Shown: positions 37,208 to 47,604, numbered from the stretch's first letter. The stretch is DNA of 64,000 nt from Streptococcus mitis (GCF_002096845.1 NZ_NCVK01000060.1:124001-188000); one strand, 5' to 3'. The notes: generated by a model not told the origin, from the sequence alone. Numbers and translations: made by a program.

Positions 37208-40200
37208 ATGAAATTCAGTAAAAAGTATATAGCAGCTGGATCAGCTGTTATCGTATCCTTGAGTCTTTGTGCCTATGCACTGAACCAGCATCGCTCGCAG
37301 GAAAATAAGGACGATAATCGTGTCTCTTATGTGGATGGCAGCCAGTCAAGTCAGAAAACTGAAAACCTGACACCAGATCAGGTTAGCCAGAAAGAAGGAA
37401 TTCAGGCTGAGCAAATTGTCATCAAAATTACAGATCAGGGCTATGTGACGTCACACGGTGATCACTATCATTACTATAACGGGAAAGTTCCTTATGATGC
37501 CCTCTTTAGTGAAGAACTCTTGATGAAGGATCCAAACTACAAACTTAAGGATGGAGATATTGTCAATGAAATCAAGGGGGGGGTATATCATCAAGGTAGA
37601 TGGAAAATATTATGTCTACCTGAAAGATGCAGCTCATGCTGATAATGTTCGAACTAAGGATGAAATCAATCGTCAAAAACAAGAACACGTCAAAGATAAT
37701 GAGAAGGTTAGCTCTGATGTTGCTGTAGCAAGATCTCAGGGGCGCTATACGACAGATGATGGTTATGTCTTTAATCCAGCTGATATTATCGAAGATACGG
37801 GTGATGCTTATATCGTTCCTCACGGAGGACACTATCACTACATTCCAAAAAGTGATTTGTCTGCTAGTGAGTTAGCAGCCGCTAAAGCTCATTTAGCTGG
37901 CAAAAATACGCAACCGAGCCAGTTAAGCTATTCTGCAACAGCTAGTGACAATACTACGCAAGCAATAGAGCAAGGATCAACTAGCACGTCAGAAAGTAAG
38001 ACTGAAAATCTCCAAAGTCTTTTGAAAGAACTCTATGATTTACCTAGCGACCAACGTTACAGTGAATCAGATGGTATGGTCTTTGACCCTGCTAAGATTA
38101 TCAGTCGTACACCAAATGGAGTTGCGATTCCGCACGGCGACCATTACCACTTTATTCCTTACAGCAAGCTCTCTCCTTTAGAAGAAAAGATTGCTAGAAT
38201 GGTGCCTATCGGTGGAACTGGTTCTACGGTCTCTACAAATGAAAAATCTCATGAAGTAGCGTCTAGTATAGGAAGTCTTCCAAGTAATTCATCTACTTTG
38301 AATCATGCCTCATTACTTACAAATAAGCCTAACTCTTCAACATCTGATGGCTATATCTTTAATCCAAAAGATATCGTTGAAGAAACAGCCACAGCTTATA
38401 TCGTCAGACATGGTGACCATTTCCATTACATTCCGAAATCAAATCAAATTGGGCAACCGACTCTTCCAAATAATGGTCTAACAACACCTTCGCCATCTCT
38501 TCCAATCAATCCAGGAACTTCACATGAGGAACATGAAGAAGGTGGACACGGCTTTGATGCCAATCGTATTATTGCTGAAGATGAAGCAGGATTTATCATG
38601 AATCACGGCGACCACAATCATTACTTCTTCAAGAAGGATTTGACTGCTGATCAAATCAAGGCCGCGCAAGACCACTTGAAAGGGGCAAATACAGCAACAC
38701 CAAATCCAGCTCATGATGACGATCACGATGAAGATCATCATGGACACCATCATGATGAAGACCATGATCACGGTTTTGATGCTAATCGTGTCATCAGTGA
38801 GGATGAACAAGGCTTTGTCATGAGTCACAGTGATCACAATCATTACTTCTTCAAGAAGGACTTGACAGCGGAGCAAATTAAGGACGCACAGGATCATCTG
38901 AAAACACATCATGATGCAGAACCTGTAAAACCTCTTGCTAAAACGGTAGAGTCTTTCTCAAGAGATGCTAGCGATGAAGAAAAGATTGCTTATATTTCTA
39001 AGACCTACGGTGTTCCACTTGAAGCGATTAGAATTTCAAACGGATTCTTTGTCTTTGGAAATCCAGACCAAGCCTACGATCCAACTCATATCCACCCATA
39101 TGCTGTTCGTAAGGAACATGTGCGTCTTCCGCTACAAACTGGAAATCCAGAACTTGATTTCCTAAATGAACTTTATACTACTGCTTTGCGAGATGGTGTG
39201 TCTCCTTATAGCTTGCAGGTAGAAAATGGTAGTTTTGTGATTCCTCATGGCGACCACAATCACTACATCAAGGTTCAAACTAAGGGCTATGAAGTAGCTT
39301 TGAAAAACAAGATTCCAGCCCTCCAATCCAACTACCAACCTGGAGATTTTGATGAAAAAGCAGTCTTGGCCAAAGTAAATCAACTTCTAGCTGATAGCAG
39401 AAGCATCTATAAAGACAAGCCTATCGAACAAAGACAGATTGAGTTAGCCTTAGGTCAGTTTACTGAAAACATGAAGAAACTGGCAACTAACTCTACAGCA
39501 GGTTATCTTGCGACACTAGAACTCTTTGATAAGCAATATATCCATATTGATGAAAGTATCAAACCTGTTGAAACAAGTGCTTTAGATAAGAAATATCAGG
39601 CCTTGATTGATAAAATCAATACACTAGATACAGACACTTATGGACTTCCTAAGAAAGACCTTCTCGTTCGACTCCAAGAAGCTAAATTGGCTAAAGATGA
39701 GGCTGCTTTAGCAGCGGTTGAATCACAACTTCAAGCTCTTCAAGACTTTAATGATCGAACAGGTGTTACAACTGTAGAATACATCAAGTACTTCTACGAA
39801 CACGTAAATGACGGTCGTTTAAATGATGAACTTCGAAACAAAGTGGCTCAGTTGACTTGGACCTTGTATCAATCTCAATCCTTCCTTAAGGCAGCAGAAT
39901 TGAACAAATTATTCCCAAGTATCTATCAGGCAAAACAAGAAGTGGAAGAAGCTTTGAAAGCTCAACCAACTACTGCTAAATCGACTAAGACAGTTCTAGA
40001 TACTGAAAAAGTTGATAATCAAACTGCCAAGACAGCTATTTATGGCTTCTTGAAAGAATTGTATGGAGACTTTATGCCTGAAGAGCATATGAATCATGTC
40101 AGCAAGGAACAAGTAGAAAGTCTCTTGAGCAAGGCAACTCAACTCTTAGAGCAAATCCAAGAAGAAGGAATCAGACAATCCTTGGCAGAAGAAGTAGAAA

Positions 40201-40754
40201 ATCTTAAAGCTGCCACAAACAAGGCTGATGCAGACTTGGATGAAGTAAACAGTCAGGTAAAAGATGTCTTGACTCGTATCGCTAGTGCCCTTCAACAAGA
40301 GAAAGAAAATGCTGAGCAAGATCCTCAGACACTTGTACTCTATCAAAAACTTTACGATATCCTCATGTCACTTCACGCTTATTTAGAAAACAATAAGGGT
40401 TCTGATGAAGACTTTGATAAGGTAGATGCTTTACTAGATCAACTTTCTGCTAAGAGTAAAGATAAAGCCGCTTTACTTGAATTGGCAAAAGCTATTCTAG
40501 TCTTGAATCAAGAAATCAAGTCAAAATCAAGCGCGAGTGAAGAAGCAACTCCAGCGACAAATGCTGAAGCAAATGGTGAGAACACAAGTTCCGAAACTGA
40601 AACATCAGCAGCTGCGGAATCTAACAGTGAAACGGCAAACGACGAAAACAAACCAAGCAACACAACAGATTCTAAACCTGCTGAACCAACTTCAGAAAAG
40701 GAAACAGCAGAATCTACAACAAGTGCTGGAAATCAAGAAAAACCAGTAGAATAA
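37208..40754 (+). pseudogene. Polyhistidine-triad (Pht) surface protein, PhtE-like, frameshifted at a G8 tract
   Basis: ATG 37208 opens an export signal (MKFSKKYIAAGSAVIVSLSLC) and the typical LTPDQVSQKEGI ... HGDHYHYY start. At 37576-37583 a run of eight G shifts the frame, and translation stops after 144 residues at 37642. With seven G it would read IKGGYIIKVDGKYYVYLKDAA and continue to 40754, about 1181 residues. Seven HxxHxH triads are visible, plus a His/Asp-rich stretch around 38710-38770 and a helical C-terminal half with a Glu/Ser/Thr-rich end. There is no LPXTG. Pht proteins bind zinc and support zinc uptake with AdcAII; they are also adhesins and complement-interacting antigens. Either phase-variable, broken, or mis-sequenced. 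Confidence 0.88.
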
Positions 40755-40857
40755 AAAAGTTGGTAGATAAAAAGTTTGTGGTCGTAGATCTAGGAGATTT
40801 TCCCATTCAAGGCTGTTTCCTATTTCTCATTGTAATGATAAACCATGGCAAGATAAG

Positions 40858-40895
40858 AAAACGAGCATTTCCAACTGAGGAGGTGCTCGTTTTTT
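40858..40895 (+). terminator. Terminator downstream of pht
   Basis: AAAACGAGCA ... TGCTCGTTTTTT hairpin. The rest of 40755-41035 has no gene I can support. Confidence 0.85.
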
Positions 40896-41035
40896 GATAG
40901 TTAGAAGTAGTTTTTATCCGTCTATTTAGAGTTGATTACAAATGATCTTGAAAGAGATTATTGACTTGAATGTGGATATAAGATTTATTAACTGATTATA
41001 ATGTTTAAATATCGCTCCAAAGCAAAGAATTATCC

Positions 41036-42568
41036 TCATGAGTATGAATCTTCTAAATTAACTACCTCCAAACCGTGTTCTGTTAAGCGATAGATGATTG
41101 AACAGACCTCTTTTAAGAAACGACGGTCATGGGAAACAGTGATGAGACCGCCTGGATAGGTTGCAAAGAGTTTTCTGATTTGGGGTTGAGAAGTTGGAGA
41201 AAAGTTTCGTGTAGGTTCATCCAGAAGAAGAAAATTTGGTTTGCGCAAGACTAAATCCAAAAGCAGGAGTTTTCCTTGTTGACCACCAGACAAAGAGCGG
41301 ATTTGGTGCTGCATTTCTGGATAACTGAAATTGAGACTGGCTAGGTGGGATTGGATTTTCTGTAGTTCATCTTTTTCCCTAGTTTGGCTGAGGTAGGCTA
41401 CTGGAGATAAATCTAATTGCAGTTTTTTATGGTAATCTTGTGGCATAAAACCAAGAGCAATCTCTCTTTTGGTACTTAATAGTTGCTGTAACTTAGCTAA
41501 CAGAGTTGATTTCCCAATACCATTTGGACCTATGATACCGATTTTTTCTTGCCCACGGACAGTTAATTGTAGTTCTTGCACCAAAACTCGGTCGTCAATG
41601 GACAAATTTTCTTTTTCTAGTTGGATTAAAACTTTAGAAGCTGGTAATGGCTGTATATCTGAGAAGAAAAGTTGAATGTGTTCTTCTTCAAGTGGCTTTT
41701 GGGTCATGGACTGAGCTAGTTTTTCGTAACGTTTTTCTTGAGAGAGAACATTTTTCATCTTTTTAGCCAATAGGCGACCTGCAGTACTGTCTTTGGTAGC
41801 TCGAAGCGCAGTTTCTACATTTTGCTTGACTCGTCGATGTTTTTCCATGATTTTATCGTAGGCTCTTTGGTCGTTAGCAGCTTGCTGGCTTTGTTTGATA
41901 AAATGAGCCTTTCTCTGGTTGCTATAGCTATCATAATCTAAATGCTCTACTAGTGTTTCCGCTTCTTTCCGGTGCTTGACCAGTCGCAAGTGGACAATAG
42001 TATCTGCTGTTTCAGAAAGAAAGTCTTCATCATGGGAAATGAAAATAACGGTTTGCCGAATCTTGCGAATCTGATCTTTTAGCCAATTAACCATTTCCAA
42101 ATCCAGGTCATTTGAAGGTTCATCTAAAAATAGAATCTCAAAGGGTTTGGCTAACTCATGGATGAGCTGAATTTTCAAAGTTTCGCCCCCTGATAGACTG
42201 CCAATATTTTGGTCGCTAGCGAAACGATCGCTATCAAAATGCAATTCCTCAGCCAAACGATAGAGGATACTGTAGTCTAAATCAATAATATCTAAAAAGA
42301 AGTAGTCGTGTAAAGTTTTCTTTTTTAGGTCCTCAGGGAGTTTTTGAGGAATGTAGGCTATTGATTGATAATCAGATTGAATGTCTCCCCTGATAGTGAA
42401 ATCAGACAAAACTTCCCCCATTAAAGTTTTAAGCAAGGTTGATTTGCCATTTCCTTCTTCACCAATAATAGCAACCTTTTCACCGTCTTGGATGGTCATG
42501 CTTAAGTCGGATACAAGGTATCGTAAATATTTGTTTTGAGTGATGGTCAGGTGATTGATTTTTATCAT
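41036..42568 (-). CDS. ABC-F family ATPase (putative ribosome-protection / antibiotic-resistance type)
   Basis: 510 residues from ATG 42568 (AAAGGG 6 bases upstream). Two ABC domains in one chain and no membrane segments: Walker A GEEGNGKST and GPNGIGKST, signatures LSGGETLKIQL and LSGGQQGKLLL, Walker B FLDEPSNDLD and LLDEPTRNFSP. Between them is a basic helical linker (about 195-290; many Lys/Arg) of the kind that reaches the peptidyl-transferase centre. The family includes both translation factors and resistance proteins to macrolides, lincosamides and pleuromutilins; subfamily is not assigned here. The leader upstream looks like an attenuator, which favours an antibiotic-inducible role. 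Confidence 0.87.
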   Translation of the reverse strand: MIKINHLTITQNKYLRYLVSDLSMTIQDGEKVAIIGEEGNGKSTLLKTLMGEVLSDFTIRGDIQSDYQSIAYIPQKLPEDLKKKTLHDYFFLDIIDLDYSILYRLAEELHFDSDRFASDQNIGSLSGGETLKIQLIHELAKPFEILFLDEPSNDLDLEMVNWLKDQIRKIRQTVIFISHDEDFLSETADTIVHLRLVKHRKEAETLVEHLDYDSYSNQRKAHFIKQSQQAANDQRAYDKIMEKHRRVKQNVETALRATKDSTAGRLLAKKMKNVLSQEKRYEKLAQSMTQKPLEEEHIQLFFSDIQPLPASKVLIQLEKENLSIDDRVLVQELQLTVRGQEKIGIIGPNGIGKSTLLAKLQQLLSTKREIALGFMPQDYHKKLQLDLSPVAYLSQTREKDELQKIQSHLASLNFSYPEMQHQIRSLSGGQQGKLLLLDLVLRKPNFLLLDEPTRNFSPTSQPQIRKLFATYPGGLITVSHDRRFLKEVCSIIYRLTEHGLEVVNLEDSYS

Positions 42569-42604
42569 ATGATTGCCCTTTCTAGAATGTCGATAGTGCA
42601 TAAC

Positions 42605-42631
42605 AAAAAGCTCTACTTTACCTAGTAGAGC
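42605..42631 (-). promoter_or_regulatory. Putative attenuator hairpin in the ABC-F leader
   Basis: On the minus strand: GCTCTAC-TAGGTAAA-GTAGAGC followed by TTTTTG, a 7-bp intrinsic-terminator-like hairpin placed between promoter and gene, ending 36 bases before the ABC-F start codon. A terminator inside a leader implies conditional read-through. Confidence 0.7.
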
Positions 42632-42658
42632 CAATGTCTATGTCAAAAAAACTCTATT

Positions 42659-42810
42659 AATACTCTTCGAAAATCTCTTCAAACCACGTCAGCGTCGCCT
42701 TACCGTATATATGTAACTGACTTCGTCAGTCTTATCTACAACCTCAAAGCAGTGCTTTGAGCAACCTGCGGCTAGCTTCCTAGTTTGCTCTTTGATTTTC
42801 ATTGAGTATA
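42659..42810 (+). repeat. BOX element, copy 4 (inside the ABC-F leader)
   Basis: About 152 bases, forward orientation (AATACTCTTCGAAAATC ... TTTTCATTGAGTATA) with A, B and C parts, including GTCGCCTTACCGTA. It lies between the short leader ORF and the attenuator hairpin of the ABC-F gene. Confidence 0.93.
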
Positions 42811-42894
42811 AAATGCCAGAAAAAGAGCATAAAAGAGCACACAAAAAGAGACAAAAACAAGATCTACTAAATAAAGGTTCTTTATTTGATAGAC

Positions 42895-42906
42895 TTAGTT
42901 GTTCAT
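42895..42906 (-). other. Candidate three-codon leader ORF (M-N-N-stop) for the ABC-F gene
   Basis: ATG AAC AAC TAA on the minus strand, preceded by a full GGAGG (42917-42921) 10 bases away. Such a strong RBS before a three-codon frame is hard to explain unless it is a leader peptide where a drug-stalled ribosome alters folding downstream. Confidence 0.5.
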
Positions 42907-42937
42907 GTCTCCCTTACCTCCGAGTATTAGTATCTTT

Positions 42938-42966
42938 ATACTATACCTTTAAGGAAATTTTGTCAA
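42938..42966 (-). promoter_or_regulatory. Promoter of the ABC-F transcript
   Basis: TTGACA (complement of 42961-42966), 17-base spacer, TAGTAT (complement of 42938-42943). It places the transcript start about 360 bases before the ABC-F start codon. Confidence 0.65.
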
Positions 42967-42989
42967 CAGAAAACTGGAAATTCTATGCT

Positions 42990-43302
42990 CTAAAATCCAA
43001 AAACAGGTCCATAGAGAGTTAGTACGTGTTTGATATGATCGTAATGGAACTTGTCATAGTTGCGCCAAGCGGTACGTGCTTGATCGTTTAGTTTTAGGTT
43101 ACCTAATCCAATCAGAAGACTGGTGCGTTGGTAAAATTTCTCAAGGTCGATTAAGATACTGTTGTTCAACTTTTCCGCTTTTTTGAGCTATTGCAGAGTA
43201 GTATTTAGCAGCTCTTGCAGTAGAACTTTTGCAGCTTTGGAAACTTTTATTTAACTCGGATAGGAGTTGGGTTGCATTAGTAATGAGTTCTTTGTCTTCC
43301 AT
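42990..43302 (-). pseudogene. Small unidentified gene (about 103 codons) with a one-base frameshift
   Basis: ATG at 43302 has an excellent RBS (AAGGAGG, 8 bases away) and reads MEDKELITNATQLLSELNKS... to a stop after about 52 codons. The next frame continues as KLNNSILIDLEKFYQRTSLL, then LGNLKLNDQARTAWRNYDK and HIKHVLTLYGPVFGF, stop at 42990-42992. Total 313 bases, i.e. one base too many. Its helical, small, cytoplasmic look recalls bacteriocin-immunity-type proteins but I cannot name a family. It lies just upstream of the ABC-F promoter, same strand. Confidence 0.6.
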
Positions 43303-43464
43303 GTGAGCATCCTCCTTGCTATCATGTATTATTGTCTATAGTATAGCACCAAAAAATATAGTGATAAATATATTAAAAAATCGGATTTTAATTATAAAGT
43401 TTGGTGGGCTGATTTGTAGGCTTTTCATGGTATAATCAAGATAGTAAATCTTTATGGAGGAAGT

Positions 43465-44007
43465 ATGAAATTAAATATTCAAGAAATTCGTAAGCAGTCT
43501 GAAGGCTTGCATTTTGAACAAACCTTAGACCTAGTTGCTGACCTGCGTGCACGCAATCAAGAAATTTTAGATGTGAGAGATATCCTTGCTGTTGGGAAAG
43601 TACAGTATGAAGACCGTATGTATTTCTTAGATTATCAGTTGTCTTATACCATTGTTCTTGCTTCAAGTCGCAGTATGGAGCCAGTTGAGTTGGCTGAATC
43701 TTATCCAGTCACAGAAGTTTTCATGGAAGGCGCAACTAACCAGCTAGATCAAGAAGTTCTAGATGATGACTTGGTCTTGCCTATCGAAAATGGAGAACTT
43801 GACCTTGCTGAGAGCGTGTCAGACAATATCCTACTAAACATTCCTATCAAGGTCTTGACGGCTGAAGAAGAAGCTGGTCAAGGATTTGTGTCAGGAAATG
43901 ACTGGCAAATCATGACTGAGGAAGAATACCAAGCTCAACAAGCAGTTAAGAAAGAAGAAAACAGTCCTTTTGCTGGCTTACAAGGACTATTTGATGGAGA
44001 CGAATAA
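43465..44007 (+). CDS. DUF177 / YceD family protein
   Basis: 180 residues, acidic. Strings VGKVQYEDRMYFLDYQLSYTIVLASSRSMEPVEL and DDLVLPIENGELDLAESVSDNILLNIP fit the DUF177 (YceD) family; the Cys pair seen in many members is absent. Relatives influence 23S rRNA accumulation and are often next to rpmF; here the neighbour is nth, overlapping by one base (TAATG). GGAGG precedes ATG 43465. Confidence 0.82.
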   Translation: MKLNIQEIRKQSEGLHFEQTLDLVADLRARNQEILDVRDILAVGKVQYEDRMYFLDYQLSYTIVLASSRSMEPVELAESYPVTEVFMEGATNQLDQEVLDDDLVLPIENGELDLAESVSDNILLNIPIKVLTAEEEAGQGFVSGNDWQIMTEEEYQAQQAVKKEENSPFAGLQGLFDGDE

Positions 44008-44636
44008 TGGTTTTGTCAAAAAAACGAGCACGAAAGGTGCTGGAAGAAATCATTGCTCTGTTTCCAGATGCCAAGCCCAGTCTTGATTTTACCAATCATT
44101 TTGAACTCTTGGTTGCGGTCATGTTGTCAGCCCAGACGACGGATGCAGCGGTAAATAAGGCCACACCAGGTCTCTTTGCTGCCTTTCCAACGCCACAAGC
44201 TATGTCTGTTGCGACAGAGGGTGAGATTGCTTCACACATTTCTCGCCTGGGACTGTATCGGAATAAGGCTAAATTCCTTAAAAAATGTGCCCAACAGTTA
44301 CTAGACGATTTTGATGGTCAAGTCCCTCAGACACGTGAAGAATTAGAAAGTTTAGCAGGTGTTGGTCGCAAGACGGCCAATGTTGTCATGAGTGTGGGAT
44401 TTGGGATTCCAGCTTTTGCAGTGGATACTCATGTGGAGCGTATTTGTAAGCACCACGATATCGTTAAAAAGTCAGCTACACCACTTGAGGTGGAAAAGCG
44501 GGTCATGGATATCTTACCACCTGAGCAATGGTTAGCAGCTCATCAGGCCATGATTTATTTTGGAAGAGCCATTTGTCATCCTAAAAATCCAGAGTGTGAC
44601 CAGTACCCACAGTTATATGATTTTAGCAATTTATAA
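44007..44636 (+). CDS. nth: Endonuclease III (without complete Fe-S cluster motif)
   Basis: 209 residues. Helix-hairpin-helix LESLAGVGRKTANVV with the catalytic Lys near 120, and the catalytic Asp in FAVDTHVERICK near 138. It excises oxidised pyrimidines and nicks abasic sites. The C-terminal cluster loop normally reads C-x6-C-x2-C-x5-C; here it is Cys190, Cys197, Tyr200, Phe206, so two of four ligands are missing and a [4Fe-4S] cluster is unlikely. The protein otherwise looks complete. Translationally coupled to the DUF177 gene. Confidence 0.93.
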   Translation: MVLSKKRARKVLEEIIALFPDAKPSLDFTNHFELLVAVMLSAQTTDAAVNKATPGLFAAFPTPQAMSVATEGEIASHISRLGLYRNKAKFLKKCAQQLLDDFDGQVPQTREELESLAGVGRKTANVVMSVGFGIPAFAVDTHVERICKHHDIVKKSATPLEVEKRVMDILPPEQWLAAHQAMIYFGRAICHPKNPECDQYPQLYDFSNL

Positions 44637-44708
44637 GATGGGGTTTCAAAAGTTTTTGCTTGATTTTAAGCATGCTTTGTGCTATAGTAATTGATAACTA
44701 AATATTCC

Positions 44709-44732
44709 TTTAAACCTGTCCCGTGAGGCAGG
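44709..44732 (+). promoter_or_regulatory. PyrR-binding loop in the pyrR leader
   Basis: UUUAA, one base, then stem CCUGUC / GGCAGG closing the hexaloop CCGUGA. Loop and bulge agree with the PyrR consensus (CNGNGA loop, UUUAA internal bulge). PyrR with UMP stabilises this anti-antiterminator and promotes termination at 44804. Confidence 0.85.
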
Positions 44733-44803
44733 CAAGGAGCGTGATAAAGTAGAAGGGTGAAGTCTATACTGTTTGTAGTAGGGCTTACTTAGCTATACAT
44801 TTC

Positions 44804-45368
<565 letters not shown>

Positions 45369-45386
45369 AAAGCTAAAGGAGTAGCC

Positions 45387-46310
45387 ATGTCAGAAAATCA
45401 ACAAGCATTGAACCATGTGGTGTCCATGGAAGACCTCGCTGTCGATCAAGTCATGAAATTGATCAAGCGAGGAATTGAGTTTAAAAATGGAGCTCAGCTT
45501 CCCTATGAGGACCATCCGATTGTCTCCAATCTTTTCTTTGAGGATTCTACACGGACGCATAAGTCCTTTGAAGTGGCAGAGATTAAACTGGGATTGGAGC
45601 GACTGGACTTTGATGTAAAGACTAGTTCAGTCAATAAGGGTGAAACACTTTATGATACCATTTTGACTTTGTCTGCTTTAGGAGTTGACGTCTGTGTGAT
45701 TCGTCACCCAGAGGTTGACTACTACAGAGAGTTAATTGCTAGTCCCACGATTACGACTTCCATCATCAATGGTGGAGATGGTTCGGGACAACACCCTAGC
45801 CAGAGCTTGCTTGATTTGATGACTATTTATGAGGAATTTGGTCACTTTGAGGGGCTCAAGGTCGCTATTGCAGGTGACTTGGACCATTCACGCGTTGCCA
45901 AATCCAATATGCAGATTTTGAAACGCTTAGGTGCAGAACTTTATTTTGCTGGACCTGAGGAATGGAGAAGTCAAGAGTTTGCAGACTATGGACAGTTTGT
46001 AACTATTGATGAAATCATTGATCAGGTGGATGTCATGATGTTTCTCCGTGTGCAACATGAACGCCATGATAGTGGAGCTGTCTTTTCAAAAGAAGACTAC
46101 CATGCCCAACATGGCTTGACTCAAGAACGTTATGACCGTTTGAAAGAAACAGCAATCCTTATGCACCCAGCTCCAGTCAACCGTGATGTAGAAATCGCAG
46201 ACCACTTGGTTGAAGCACCAAAATCACGGATTGTCCAACAAATGACCAATGGTGTCTTTGTTCGAATGGCAATCTTAGAATCCGTACTGGCGAGTAGAAA
46301 CGCCAACTAA
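45387..46310 (+). CDS. pyrB: Aspartate carbamoyltransferase catalytic subunit
   Basis: 307 residues. Carbamoyl-phosphate site [15 protein letters not shown] near 50-60, then [13 protein letters not shown] and [12 protein letters not shown]. No pyrI partner in the window, as in other Firmicutes, so feedback control is mainly through PyrR. 18 bases after pyrR. Confidence 0.97.
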   Translation: MSENQQALNHVVSMEDLAVDQVMKLIKRGIEFKNGAQLPYEDHPIVSNLFFEDSTRTHKSFEVAEIKLGLERLDFDVKTSSVNKGETLYDTILTLSALGVDVCVIRHPEVDYYRELIASPTITTSIINGGDGSGQHPSQSLLDLMTIYEEFGHFEGLKVAIAGDLDHSRVAKSNMQILKRLGAELYFAGPEEWRSQEFADYGQFVTIDEIIDQVDVMMFLRVQHERHDSGAVFSKEDYHAQHGLTQERYDRLKETAILMHPAPVNRDVEIADHLVEAPKSRIVQQMTNGVFVRMAILESVLASRNAN

Positions 46311-46320
46311 AACACAAGAC

Positions 46321-46344
46321 GTTAAAAGACGCCAGTGAACGTCC
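46321..46344 (+). promoter_or_regulatory. Degenerate PyrR-like loop between pyrB and carA
   Basis: GUUAA, one base, then AGACGC-CAGUGA-ACGUCC: a CNGNGA-type loop in the same geometry as the clear copies, but only four stem pairs form and the closing pair is C-A. Confidence 0.35.
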
Positions 46345-46359
46345 ACGAGAGGTGAGAAT

Positions 46360-47439
46360 ATGACAAAAAGACTTCTAGTATTAGAAGATGGCACAGTTTT
46401 TGAAGGCAAGGCCTTCGGAGCAGATATTGATGTAACAGGCGAAATCGTCTTTAATACAGGGATGACCGGCTACCAAGAATCCATTACAGACCAGTCTTAT
46501 AATGGACAAATCTTGACCTTTACTTATCCTTTGGTAGGAAATTATGGAATTAACCGTGATGATTACGAATCCATTATTCCAACTTGTAAAGGAGTCGTTG
46601 TTTTTGAAGAAGCGCGTCGAGCTAGCAACTGGCGCAACCAAATGACGCTAGATGAATTTTTGAAAGCTAAGAAAATTCCAGGTATTTCAGGAATTGATAC
46701 GCGTGCTCTTACCAAGATTATCCGTAAACATGGTACGATGCGTGCAACCTTGACCCATGTTGGGGACAGTATGGACCATGTAACGGATCAGCTCCAAGCA
46801 ACAGTTTTGCCAACAGACAATATCAAGCAGGTTTCTACTAAAACATCCTATCCAGCTCCAGGAGTTGGTTTGAGCGTGGTGCTAGTGGACTTTGGTCTCA
46901 AGCACTCAATCTTACGTGAGCTTTCTAAACGCAACTGTAATGTGACGGTTGTTCCGTATTCGACAACGGCTGAAGAAATTCTCCATCTCAATCCTGACGG
47001 AGTTATGTTGTCAAACGGTCCAGGTAACCCAGAAGATGTTCCGGCTGCACTAGATATGATTCGTGGTGTGCAAGGAAAAATTCCAATCTTTGGTATTTGT
47101 ATGGGGCATCAACTCTTCGCCATGGCAAATGGTGCTAAGACCTACAAGATGAAATTTGGACACCGTGGATTCAACCATGCGGTACGTGAAATTGCTACAG
47201 GACGTGTGGATTTTACAAGTCAAAACCATGGTTATGCAGTTAGCCGTGAGGATTTGCCAGAGCACTTGATCATTACCCATGAAGAAATCAATGACAAGTC
47301 AGTTGAAGGTGTACGTCACAGATACCAACCGGCTTTCTCTGTTCAATACCACCCAGATGCAGCCCCTGGTCCACACGATGCAAGCTACCTATTTGACGAG
47401 TTTATCGAGATGATGGAAGCTTTTAAACAATCAAACTAA
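46360..47439 (+). CDS. carA: Carbamoyl-phosphate synthase small subunit
   Basis: 359 residues. N-terminal CarA domain and C-terminal class I glutamine amidotransferase with nucleophile Cys in [12 protein letters not shown] near 248 and the His/Glu of YHPDAAPGP near 330. Supplies ammonia to CarB for carbamoyl phosphate, shared by pyrimidine and arginine synthesis. RBS GAGGTGAG precedes ATG 46360. Confidence 0.97.
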   Translation: MTKRLLVLEDGTVFEGKAFGADIDVTGEIVFNTGMTGYQESITDQSYNGQILTFTYPLVGNYGINRDDYESIIPTCKGVVVFEEARRASNWRNQMTLDEFLKAKKIPGISGIDTRALTKIIRKHGTMRATLTHVGDSMDHVTDQLQATVLPTDNIKQVSTKTSYPAPGVGLSVVLVDFGLKHSILRELSKRNCNVTVVPYSTTAEEILHLNPDGVMLSNGPGNPEDVPAALDMIRGVQGKIPIFGICMGHQLFAMANGAKTYKMKFGHRGFNHAVREIATGRVDFTSQNHGYAVSREDLPEHLIITHEEINDKSVEGVRHRYQPAFSVQYHPDAAPGPHDASYLFDEFIEMMEAFKQSN

Positions 47440-47468
47440 GAACGAGTAAAAGCTCGTCGGAGAATTTA

Positions 47469-47492
47469 TTTAATGTCGCCCTGAGAGGCAAC
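47469..47492 (+). promoter_or_regulatory. PyrR-type RNA loop, carA-carB spacer copy 1
   Basis: UUUAA, one base, GUCGCC-CUGAGA-GGCAAC: 6-base stem with one mismatch and the CNGNGA loop. Preceded by CGTCGGAGAATTTATT and followed by CGAATAGAAAGG, both shared with copy 2. Confidence 0.75.
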
Positions 47493-47604
47493 GAATAGAA
47501 AGGCAGGTCGTTTCTTTTAGTCGCTATCAGGCGAACTAAAAACTCCCTGCACTAGATTTTTTACCGAAAAGTATCGTTTCGCTAAAAAATCGTCGGAGAA
47601 TTTA

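Noticed and set aside
37208-37642. Treating the 144-codon Pht N-terminal stub as a separate small protein
   Set aside because: Its last residues after the G tract are unrelated to the family, and the true continuation is present in the next frame.
42792-43022. A 76-codon plus-strand frame starting in BOX copy 4
   Set aside because: Begins inside the repeat, has no RBS, and is antisense to the ABC-F leader and promoter.
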